Source: Bacillota bacterium
Lineage (GTDB): Bacteria > Bacillota > Bacilli > Thermoactinomycetales > DSM-44946
Length of the DNA: 5,382 bases
Direction of reading: 5' to 3'
Assembly: GCA_021793745.1 (NCBI GenBank)
Contig: JAJYSD010000123.1
Coordinates: 1-5,382, forward strand
Below are positions 1 through 4,832 of the stretch, piece after piece. Position 1 is the stretch's first letter. The number at the start of each line of letters is the position of its first letter. Made by a program: the position numbers and the translations under genes. A model generated the notes under the pieces. It was not told where the DNA came from and did no database searches. It saw only the letters and a program-made list of their open reading frames with translations.

Positions 1-1
1 C

Positions 2-691
2 ATCCTCCGGTATGATGAAACGCTCCTCACCCTGAATGAATTGGAGGATATCCTCTCCTATTCCGTTCGGGAAATTTGCCGTATCGCTGGCTTTGCCCGA
101 GCCGCCCTCTTTTGGTATACACCCATCACCCGCTCCCTGGACGGCATCTATTCCCACAATATCGATTTGGACGTCATCCGTCGCATCCGGGAGCTGGACT
201 ACAACATCCCCGGGTTGAAATACGTATTGCGGGAAAAGAAACCCATCTACCTCCAGGATGTGAAGAACTACCTTCCCGCTCACCACATTGAAAACTTTCG
301 GGTCACCTCCCTGGTGGTGGCCCCCTTGTACGGCAAGGATCCCTTTCCCCTCGGTTTCCTGCTCCTGGATCAGAACGGACGCCACTTCCGGCCGGAACAC
401 CGGAAGATGGAAACCGTCCACGCGCTGGTCCAGAGAACCTCCAAGGCATTGGAAGCCCAGCTGAATCCGACCCGGCCGCCCCGATTCCACAACCCTTCCG
501 TCCTGAGCAACCGGGAACGGGAAATCCTGCAGCTGATCGCCGCCGGATGCAGCACCAAATCCATCGCCCTTCAACTGCATATCAGCGAGCACACCGTGGC
601 GGAGCACGCCAACACGATCCTGAAGAAATTGGAGGCCAAAAACCGGGCCGAAGCCGTGGCGATCGCCCTGCGAAAGCAGTGGATCCGATAG
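2..691 (+). CDS. GAF-like/LuxR-family transcriptional regulator, 5'-truncated by the window edge
   Basis: DNA-binding regulator, presumably cytoplasmic. The reading frame is open from the first full codon at position 2 with no stop upstream, so the true start lies outside the window and 229 residues are visible. A TTG at 41 could be read as a start, but the sequence before it (ILRYDETLLTLNEL) reads as continuous protein and I see no Shine-Dalgarno for it. The first two thirds look like a GAF-type sensor fold, ending in a typical block SLVVAPLYG..PLGFLLLD (about 308-370). The C-terminal part, nucleotides 503-680, is a clear LuxR/GerE helix-turn-helix with LSNREREIL, a glycine turn (AAGCSTKSIA), LHISEHTV and a final LKKLEAKNRAEAV. 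No receiver domain is visible, though one could lie upstream. The ligand and target genes are unknown. The gene is followed by its own terminator and so ends its transcription unit. The LuxR HTH call is firm; the GAF call is moderate. Confidence 0.88.
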   Translation: MLRYDETLLTLNELEDILSYSVREICRIAGFARAALFWYTPITRSLDGIYSHNIDLDVIRRIRELDYNIPGLKYVLREKKPIYLQDVKNYLPAHHIENFRVTSLVVAPLYGKDPFPLGFLLLDQNGRHFRPEHRKMETVHALVQRTSKALEAQLNPTRPPRFHNPSVLSNREREILQLIAAGCSTKSIALQLHISEHTVAEHANTILKKLEAKNRAEAVAIALRKQWIR

Positions 692-742
692 CTGCATCCA
701 CCGGATCGGCCTTCCGGGAATAGGGACTCATGGACGGCATCC

Positions 743-778
743 GCCCGGGGACTCGAGGTCCCCTGGGCTTATTATTTT
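743..778 (+). terminator. Intrinsic terminator of the LuxR-type regulator gene
   Basis: GCCCGGGGAC (743-752) pairs with GTCCCC.GGGC (758-768, one bulged T) around a five-base loop TCGAG. The hairpin is followed at once by the T-rich stretch TTATTATTTT (769-778). It lies about 50 bases after the stop codon at 691. Confidence 0.8.
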
Positions 779-786
779 CCATTCGG

Positions 787-792
787 TATAAT
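787..792 (+). promoter_or_regulatory. Candidate -10 element for the membrane-protein gene
   Basis: A perfect TATAAT sits just after the upstream terminator and about 110 bases before the GTG start at 903. The position fits a promoter for the lone gene at 903-1676. No good -35 box is found at 16-18 bases: the best hexamer is TGGGCT at 764-769, inside the terminator hairpin. The call therefore rests on the -10 and the location only. Confidence 0.35.
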
Positions 793-902
793 TATCGGCA
801 ATTCCATATAGCGGGAGGAGTTGATAAGAACATGAAAAGGGGATGGAGATGAAAGTTTTCTATTAAACAGAACAAGTATGAGCGAAAAGGAGAGAGCCAG
901 CA

Positions 903-1676
903 GTGGACGACCAATTAACACCTCAAAAAAAATGGTATGAAAAAACTTGGGTCATCATCTTATTTCTTCTCATTTTTTGGCCCGTCGGGCTGTTTTTGAT
1001 GTGGCGCTTTGCCGATTGGTCCAAGACGGCCAAGGTGGTAGTAACGATCATTATCGCAGGTAGTGTCATCCTGTGGATGATGCTGATCCTGCTCGGCGGT
1101 ATCCTCTTCATGTTGGATTCGAGCGCCGATGTGGAACCTTTAGCGGAATCCCGCGAAGAGAGATCCCAACCCGAGCCCCAAGAGGGCAGTGAAGAGCAAG
1201 AGGCTTCCGCACCGGATTCCACCCTTCTGTTTGACCGGATGAAGGATATCAAACTCCATTTTGATGATCGCAATTGGAAGCTGGGCTATCAGGACAAGCA
1301 GGGGAGCAACATTATCATGGAGTATGTATTGGAAGGGGAAACCGTTTACACCCGAAGCGAGATGGTCACGGTCAATTTCCTTGGGACCATGGCAGGTGCA
1401 ACGCCGCAGCAATTTGCAGCCCTAATGGAGGAAGGGCTGAGGGAAGATACCGATGGGGATCTGGAATTTAACATATTCAATGAGAGGAACAATGAGCTAA
1501 TGTACGAGTTTATTTTGAAAAATGACAGCCAGGAAGCCGATCAGCATGAAGTGGCCCGGGTGGTCGCCGTAAACGACGGGATATTCGTCCTTCACTACAT
1601 GATCGAAGAGGCGCCGATGTCGCCGGAACATCGGCAAAAATGGATCGATTTGTTATCGAAAGCCGAAGTATATTAA
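903..1676 (+). CDS. Unrecognised membrane-anchored protein with an acidic linker and a C-terminal soluble domain
   Basis: I do not recognise this 257-residue protein. The start is GTG at 903: the frame is closed by a stop at 879-881, GTG is the first start after it, and AAAGGAGAG (886-894) is a suitable ribosome site. Residues 1-15 are short and polar (QKKWYEK). Residues 16-34 and 44-71 are strongly hydrophobic, separated by a short basic loop (RFADWSKTAK). Residues 72-106 form an acidic, low-complexity Glu/Ser/Pro linker. Residues 107-257 look like a compact alpha/beta domain that starts near LLFDRMKDIKLHF and ends with a helix QKWIDLLSKAEVY. The basic loop between the segments suggests that it is cytoplasmic and that the C-terminal domain is outside, but this topology is inference. 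The region from YTRSEMVTVNF to the end faintly recalls PsbP/Mog1-like secreted domains; that is a guess. The gene is monocistronic between two terminators, and its codons are visibly more AT-rich than those of the dha genes. The coding call is firm; no function is assigned. Confidence 0.82.
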   Translation: MDDQLTPQKKWYEKTWVIILFLLIFWPVGLFLMWRFADWSKTAKVVVTIIIAGSVILWMMLILLGGILFMLDSSADVEPLAESREERSQPEPQEGSEEQEASAPDSTLLFDRMKDIKLHFDDRNWKLGYQDKQGSNIIMEYVLEGETVYTRSEMVTVNFLGTMAGATPQQFAALMEEGLREDTDGDLEFNIFNERNNELMYEFILKNDSQEADQHEVARVVAVNDGIFVLHYMIEEAPMSPEHRQKWIDLLSKAEVY

Positions 1677-1691
1677 TGTGCAAAAATGTGA

Positions 1692-1725
1692 GGCAGTAGG
1701 CTCTAGCCCGCTGCCTTGTCTTTTT
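1692..1725 (+). terminator. Intrinsic terminator of the membrane-protein gene
   Basis: GGCAGTAGGC (1692-1701) pairs with GCCCGCTGCC (1706-1715), with one T-G wobble and one A-C mismatch, around the loop TCTA. The tract TTGTCTTTTT (1716-1725) follows directly. It begins 15 bases after the stop codon at 1676. Confidence 0.8.
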
Positions 1726-1779
1726 ATAGGATCTTGAAGCGATCGTGAAAGAATCAAGGAATGTTCGAAAGGGTTTTTC

Positions 1780-1807
1780 TCGACCTTCAGAGAACGAAAG
1801 ATATAAA
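1780..1807 (+). promoter_or_regulatory. Candidate sigma-A-type promoter of the dha operon
   Basis: TCGACC at 1780-1785 (4 of 6 matches to TTGACA) and TATAAA at 1802-1807 (5 of 6 matches to TATAAT) are separated by 16 bases. Transcription would begin near 1814 and give a leader of about 140 bases before dhaK. The -35 is poor. This is simply the best pair seen between the upstream terminator and the operon. Confidence 0.3.
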
Positions 1808-1918
1808 AACATTCGGCTTTAAATATTCAAACCTGCTATTGCCGGAATCCGTTTGCGCGAAATTCTTCGTGTGACGAGACGAGGTTCTCCGTGCACCATC
1901 GTTGTCGACCAAGGACGC

Positions 1919-1933
1919 ATGTAATCGTTGCCA
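1919..1933 (+). promoter_or_regulatory. Putative CcpA binding site (cre) in the dha leader
   Basis: The 15-mer ATGTAATCGTTGCCA fits every fixed position of the cre consensus WTGNAANCGNWNNCW and misses one position of the stricter TGWNANCGNTNWCA form. It lies 23 bases before the dhaK start codon, downstream of the candidate promoter, where a roadblock-type cre would act. CcpA repression of a glycerol/dihydroxyacetone catabolic operon fits known Bacillota physiology. That CcpA binds here is inference. Confidence 0.5.
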
Positions 1934-1942
1934 TCTTTGAAC

Positions 1943-1949
1943 GAGGGGG
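1943..1949 (+). promoter_or_regulatory. Ribosome binding site that fixes the dhaK start
   Basis: GAGGGGG lies seven bases before ATG 1957. A GTG at 1891 in the same frame would add 22 residues (MHHRCRPRTHV...) that do not resemble DhaK and has no purine-rich site before it. ATG 1957 is therefore the start. Confidence 0.75.
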
Positions 1950-1956
1950 AATCGAT

Positions 1957-2955
1957 ATGAAAAAACTGATCAATTCGCCGGAACAGGTGGTACGGGATAT
2001 GCTGGACGGCATGGTGGCCGCCCATCCCCATCTACTCAAAAATCTGCCCGGCACGCAGGTCATCGTCCGGGCCGACGCCCCGGTTTCCGGAAAGGTGGGG
2101 CTGGTCAGCGGCGGCGGAAGCGGCCATGAACCCGCCCATGCGGGTTATGTGGGAAAGGGAATGCTGGATGCGGCGGTGGCGGGTGAGGTGTTCACCTCCC
2201 CCACCCCCGATCAGGTGCTGGAAGCGATCAAAGCGGTGGACAGCGGCAACGGGGTTCTCCTCATCATCAAAAACTACACCGGCGACGTGATGAACTTCGA
2301 GATGGCGGCGGAATTGGCCGAGGCCGAGGGGATCCGGGTGGCGAAGGTGGTCGTCAACGACGACGTGGCCGTCGAAAACAGCACCTACACGACAGGACGC
2401 CGGGGGATCGCCGGAACCGTCTTCGTCCACAAGATCGCCGGCGCCCTGGCATCCCGCGGAGCCTCCCTGGAGGAGGTGGAGGCGGTCGCCGACAAGGTAA
2501 TCCGTCAGGTCCGAAGCATGGGAATGGCCCTCACCCCCTGCATCGTGCCGGCGGCGGGAACCCCCGGCTTCCAGCTGGGCGAAGACGAAATGGAAATCGG
2601 CCTGGGCATCCACGGGGAGCCCGGCGTCTACCGGTCCAAACTGCTGACGGCGGAGGAGACGGCCCGCACCCTCCTCGTGCGGATTCTCGAGGACCTTCCG
2701 CTGTCATCCGGCGAAAGGGTCGCCGTCATGGTCAACGGGCTCGGAGCGACACCGCAGATGGAGCTGTATATCGTGAACAAGACCGTTTCCGAGCTTTTGG
2801 AGGAACGGGGCATCGCCGTCCACAAAACCTTCGTCGGCCCCTACATGACCTCCCTGGAGATGGCCGGCTGCTCCATCACCCTGCTCAAACTGGATGAGGA
2901 ATTGACCGACCTCTTGGACGCCCCCGCCCGAACCGCGGCTTGGAACAATGATTGA
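1957..2955 (+). CDS. dhaK: PTS-dependent dihydroxyacetone kinase, dihydroxyacetone-binding subunit DhaK
   Basis: DhaK binds dihydroxyacetone covalently and presents it for phosphorylation to dihydroxyacetone phosphate in the cytoplasm, working with DhaL and DhaM. The protein is 332 residues, typical for the single DhaK subunit, with no fused DhaL-type domain as in ATP-dependent kinases. [20 protein letters not shown] (residues 51-70) carries His57, the counterpart of E. coli His56. [13 protein letters not shown] (105-117) carries the acid Asp110, the counterpart of Asp109. [10 protein letters not shown] (215-224) carries His219, the histidine that forms the hemiaminal with the substrate. NDDVAVE and [17 protein letters not shown] (147-163) are further family blocks. 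All catalytic residues are present, so it should be active. It is the first gene of dhaKLM; its stop lies 15 bases before dhaL. A DhaQ-like activator is unlikely because such paralogs lack active-site residues that are present here. Confidence 0.96.
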   Translation: MKKLINSPEQVVRDMLDGMVAAHPHLLKNLPGTQVIVRADAPVSGKVGLVSGGGSGHEPAHAGYVGKGMLDAAVAGEVFTSPTPDQVLEAIKAVDSGNGVLLIIKNYTGDVMNFEMAAELAEAEGIRVAKVVVNDDVAVENSTYTTGRRGIAGTVFVHKIAGALASRGASLEEVEAVADKVIRQVRSMGMALTPCIVPAAGTPGFQLGEDEMEIGLGIHGEPGVYRSKLLTAEETARTLLVRILEDLPLSSGERVAVMVNGLGATPQMELYIVNKTVSELLEERGIAVHKTFVGPYMTSLEMAGCSITLLKLDEELTDLLDAPARTAAWNND

Positions 2956-2961
2956 AGGAGG
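2954..2961 (+). promoter_or_regulatory. Ribosome binding site that fixes the TTG start of dhaL
   Basis: GAAGGAGG overlaps the dhaK stop codon (TGA 2953-2955) and lies nine bases before TTG 2971. The next in-frame ATG, at 2989, has no purine-rich site at a usable distance. TTG 2971 also gives the usual DhaL N-terminal length before the GDGDHG motif. Confidence 0.7.
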
Positions 2962-2970
2962 CGCAGGCCG

Positions 2971-3600
2971 TTGATCACGTTGAAACAGATGGAAACCTGG
3001 ATGATCGAGACCCATCGCATTCTGCAGGAAAAGAAGGATTATCTGACACAGCTGGATCAAGCCATCGGCGACGGCGACCACGGCATCAACCTGGTGCGCG
3101 GCTTCAAGGAGGTGGTCGGGAACCTCTCCGCCCAATCCTCCCCGGACATCGGCACATTGCTGAGGAACGTAGCGATGACCCTGCTGTCCAAGGTGGGAGG
3201 CGCATCGGGCCCCCTTTACGGAACCGCCTTCCTGAAGATGTCCACCGCCCTGAAGGAGAAGGTGGAGGCGTCGCCGGAAGAATTCGCCCGGGCCCTGGCC
3301 GAAGCCGCCGACGGCATCCAGATGAGGGGAAAAGCCCAGGTGGGGGACAAGACGATGCTAGACGTGTGGAAACCCGTGGCCGATCTCGCCGTGAAACAGG
3401 GGAGCCGGCTCTCCTGGAAAGACCTGCTGGAATGTTCCCGTCAGCACATGGAAACCACAAGGGATCGTGCCGCCAAAAAAGGAAGGGCCGCCTATCTCGG
3501 AGAGCGAGCCGTCGGTCACCTCGATCCGGGGGCGGTCTCCACCTGCTACTTGTTCGAAGCGCTGGTGAAGACGCTGACAAGGGAGGAAGCGACCGGATGA
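2971..3600 (+). CDS. dhaL: PTS-dependent dihydroxyacetone kinase, ADP-binding subunit DhaL
   Basis: DhaL holds a permanently bound Mg-ADP that is rephosphorylated by DhaM and then phosphorylates dihydroxyacetone on DhaK. The 209 residues match the E. coli subunit in length. LDQAIGDGDHGINLVRGF (28-45) contains the three magnesium-binding aspartates Asp29, Asp34 and Asp36. GGASGPLYGTAF (76-87) is the nucleotide-loop block. GDKTMLDVWKPV (125-136) and GRAAYLGERAVGHLDPGA (171-188) complete the signature. Translation starts at TTG, chosen from the strong Shine-Dalgarno upstream. The stop TGA overlaps the ATG of dhaM (ATGA), pointing to translational coupling and matched subunit amounts. All metal ligands are intact. 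A long frame in the dhaM phase runs open through this gene, but it is a GC-rich shadow. Confidence 0.96.
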   Translation: MITLKQMETWMIETHRILQEKKDYLTQLDQAIGDGDHGINLVRGFKEVVGNLSAQSSPDIGTLLRNVAMTLLSKVGGASGPLYGTAFLKMSTALKEKVEASPEEFARALAEAADGIQMRGKAQVGDKTMLDVWKPVADLAVKQGSRLSWKDLLECSRQHMETTRDRAAKKGRAAYLGERAVGHLDPGAVSTCYLFEALVKTLTREEATG

Positions 3601-3986
3601 GTTGCGTGGGCATCGTGCTGGTTTCCCACAGCGCGGAGCTGGCGGAAGGGCTGAAAAAACTGCTGAACCAGGTGCAACCCCATGTCCCCATCGCGGCTGC
3701 CGGCGGAGGAAACGAAGGTGAAATCGGCACCAGCATCGAAAAGATCACCGCCGCCATCGAATCGGTCCGCTCGGAAAAGGGCGTCGCGGTATTTTTCGAT
3801 CTGGGCAGCGCCTTGATCAATGCGGAGATGGCCATTGAGGGGCTGAAGGATCCGGTCCCGGTGCGCATCGCCGACGCTCCGCTGGTGGAAGGGGCGTATG
3901 TGGCGGTGGTGGAAGCCGGATGCGGCAGTTCCCTGGATACCGTGCTGCAAAAGGCCCAAAGGGCGAAAGCCATGGAGAAACTGTAA
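3597..3986 (+). CDS. dhaM: Dihydroxyacetone kinase phosphotransfer subunit DhaM (EIIA mannose-type, single domain)
   Basis: DhaM carries phosphate from the general PTS protein HPr to the ADP in DhaL, which couples dihydroxyacetone phosphorylation to PEP. The 129-residue protein is one EIIA(Man)-like domain: GIVLVSHS (5-12) with the phospho-acceptor His11, a GEIGTS block (41-46), and GVAVFFDLGSALINAEMA (62-79), the most conserved segment. The HPr and EI-like domains fused to DhaM in E. coli are absent, so the protein depends on EI and HPr encoded elsewhere. This single-domain form is usual in Bacillota. The start ATG 3597 overlaps the dhaL stop, with GGGAGGAAG (3581-3589) before it. The frame is open far upstream inside dhaL, but the conserved fold begins exactly at MSCVGIVLVSHS. 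Confidence 0.95.
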   Translation: MSCVGIVLVSHSAELAEGLKKLLNQVQPHVPIAAAGGGNEGEIGTSIEKITAAIESVRSEKGVAVFFDLGSALINAEMAIEGLKDPVPVRIADAPLVEGAYVAVVEAGCGSSLDTVLQKAQRAKAMEKL

Positions 3987-4023
3987 TGGCCCCATCGAAG
4001 GCCGCACTTCAACCGGCTCCGTC

Positions 4024-4054
4024 AAAAAGCAGAAGCCTCCCTTGGAGTGGAGGC
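4024..4054 (-). terminator. Leftward terminator-like hairpin for the OsmC-family gene
   Basis: On the minus strand GCCTCC and GGAGGC (4054-4035, eight-base loop) form a stem followed by TTCTGCTTTTT (4034-4024). It would end transcripts coming from the minus-strand gene at 4232-4666. It is the left arm tip of the foldback at 4023-4203. Confidence 0.5.
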
Positions 4055-4171
4055 CGAGATTGCAGACAAGTCTCAAAATCCGGGAGCCGGGAGGCGATGT
4101 TTCGTCGAACGACTCGCCACCGCGTGGAGATGAGATGAAACATCGCCTCCCCCTGAACTTTGTCCCGGGCT

Positions 4172-4202
4172 GAGCCTCCACATGAAGTGGAGGCTCCCTT
4201 TT
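4172..4202 (+). terminator. Rightward terminator-like hairpin for the dha operon
   Basis: GAGCCTCCAC (4172-4181) pairs perfectly with GTGGAGGCTC (4187-4196) around ATGAA, followed by CCTTTT. The T-run is short, but the stem is perfect and lies before the convergent gene's 3' end. It is the right arm tip of the foldback at 4023-4203. Confidence 0.6.
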
Positions 4203-4231
4203 GGAAACGGGTGAAGACAGCCTGCGGCCTT

Positions 4232-4666
4232 TTAGTCGCGAAGGGATACGGTCGGTACGCCGGTGAGCGTATCCTTGACCGGACACACGCGCTCCACGTG
4301 CTCGATCAATGCCTGAATCCGTTCAGCGGGAGAGGGCGAATCAATCTCGATGCGATACCGAATTTCCTGGAATCCGGGACGAACATCCGGATTTTTTTCC
4401 ATAAAACCGTCCGGATCCAAATCGCCCTCCACATGAACCTTCACACCCTTCAGCTCCACTTTGTGCCGATCGGCAAACATGGAGACCAGGATGCTGATGC
4501 AGCCGCCGAGGGCAGCGAGGAGGTATTCCACCGGATTGGGTCCCTGATCCGTTCCTCCGAGGGACTTCGGTTCATCGATGACCACTTGCCTGTCTCCGAT
4601 CTGTGCAATGGAACGAACCCCTTCTCCCGACCAGCTCACATCCGATTGAAACGTCAGCTTCGGCAT
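4232..4666 (-). CDS. OsmC/Ohr-family protein (putative thiol peroxidase)
   Basis: OsmC/Ohr proteins are small cytoplasmic dimers that reduce organic hydroperoxides or related electrophiles through a pair of cysteines. The 144-residue length is typical. TDQGPNPVEYLLAALGGCIS (39-58) is the family hallmark, with the probable peroxidatic Cys56 at the start of the central helix. The second cysteine is Cys128 in the block VERVCPVKDTLTG (124-136) close to the C-terminus. Both are present, so catalysis is plausible. The start is ATG at 4666 (minus strand), with GGGAGG (4680-4675) eight bases upstream. The GPNPVEYLLAALGGC block suggests the broad OsmC/YhfA-like branch rather than classical Ohr, but I cannot settle the subfamily by eye, and the natural substrate is unknown. 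The gene converges on dhaM and is transcribed away from the YiiM-like gene. Confidence 0.9.
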   Translation of the reverse strand: MPKLTFQSDVSWSGEGVRSIAQIGDRQVVIDEPKSLGGTDQGPNPVEYLLAALGGCISILVSMFADRHKVELKGVKVHVEGDLDPDGFMEKNPDVRPGFQEIRYRIEIDSPSPAERIQALIEHVERVCPVKDTLTGVPTVSLRD

Positions 4667-4713
4667 GGTACGGACCTCCCGGTATTAAAGTCACCTTCAG
4701 TGTAACCGACGAA

Positions 4714-4742
4714 TTGAACCTTATCTATGAAAAAATTAATAA
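4714..4742 (+). promoter_or_regulatory. Candidate promoter for the YiiM-like gene in the AT-rich part of the divergent spacer
   Basis: TTGAAC (4714-4719, 5 of 6 matches to TTGACA) is followed after 17 bases by TAATAA (4737-4742, 3 of 6 matches to TATAAT). This is the only AT-rich stretch between the divergent starts at 4666 and 4833, and a promoter for the minus-strand gene probably also lies in 4690-4745. I saw no convincing hexamer pair on the minus strand. Confidence 0.3.
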
Positions 4743-4759
4743 GAAATCCACCGAACACC

Positions 4760-4809
4760 GGGTTTCACCTCTCCGACACAGAAACGGTCCGCGGAAACGG
4801 GTGGAACCC
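4760..4809 (+). other. Leader hairpin just upstream of the YiiM-like gene
   Basis: GGGTTTCACC (4760-4769) pairs with GGTGGAACCC (4800-4809) over ten positions with one T-G wobble and a 30-base loop. The stem ends six bases before the Shine-Dalgarno run AAGGAGGAGGAG (4816-4827). No T-run follows, so it is not a terminator. It may be a structured leader or chance; no known riboswitch was recognised. Confidence 0.35.
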
Positions 4810-4832
4810 ATCTCCAAGGAGGAGGAGTCGCC

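Larger units (their letters stand above)
4023..4203. repeat. Nested foldback (interrupted palindrome) between convergent genes
   Basis: Three hairpins are arranged symmetrically. The outer pair are near copies: GCCTCC..GTGGAGGC at 4035-4054 and GCCTCC..GTGGAGGC at 4174-4194. Between them GGGAGGCGATGTTTC (4089-4103) and GAAACATCGCCTCCC (4137-4151) are perfect inverted repeats. This stem extends inward by GTC/GAT (one wobble) to 18 pairs, with a small CCAC-cgc-GTGG hairpin at 4117-4127 in its loop. Read inward on each strand, the two arms share AGCCTCC, TGGAGGC, GACAA and GGGAGGCGATGTTTC in the same order, so the whole is one imperfect inverted repeat of about 180 bases. No convincing target-site duplication is seen at the edges. 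It may be a MITE-like or foldback intergenic repeat, or an elaborate two-way terminator. The symmetry is directly visible; the nature is inference. Confidence 0.7.

Noticed and set aside
1811..1848. Possible leader hairpin ATTCGGC (1811-1817) with GCCGGAAT (1841-1848) upstream of dhaK.
   Set aside because: It is a short stem with one bulge and a 23-base loop of AT-rich sequence. It has no T-run and fits no known riboswitch or antiterminator pattern.
1898..1932. Direct repeat ATCGTTGTC (1898-1906) / ATCGTTGCC (1924-1932) as a tandem operator.
   Set aside because: Only the second copy has the TGTAA half needed for a cre. The first copy matches by a short run that could be chance.
1891..1956. 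An N-terminal extension of DhaK from GTG 1891 by 22 residues.
   Set aside because: The added residues do not look like DhaK and have no ribosome site. They also span the cre match and the real Shine-Dalgarno before ATG 1957.
2952..3596. Long plus-strand open frame running through dhaL in the dhaM phase, suggesting a larger DhaM or a fusion.
   Set aside because: It is Arg/Gly/Pro-rich shadow coding of a GC-rich gene. The conserved DhaM domain begins exactly at ATG 3597, which has its own ribosome site.
3104..4012. 302-residue minus-strand open frame opposite dhaL and dhaM.
   Set aside because: Its composition (Ser/Pro/Arg-rich) and lack of any motif mark it as an antisense shadow of two well-supported genes. 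The same holds for the minus-strand frames at 2032-2613 and 2704-3135.
4160..4705. 181-residue plus-strand open frame covering the foldback and the OsmC-family gene.
   Set aside because: It is the complement of the OsmC-family gene, whose hallmark motifs and ribosome site are on the minus strand.
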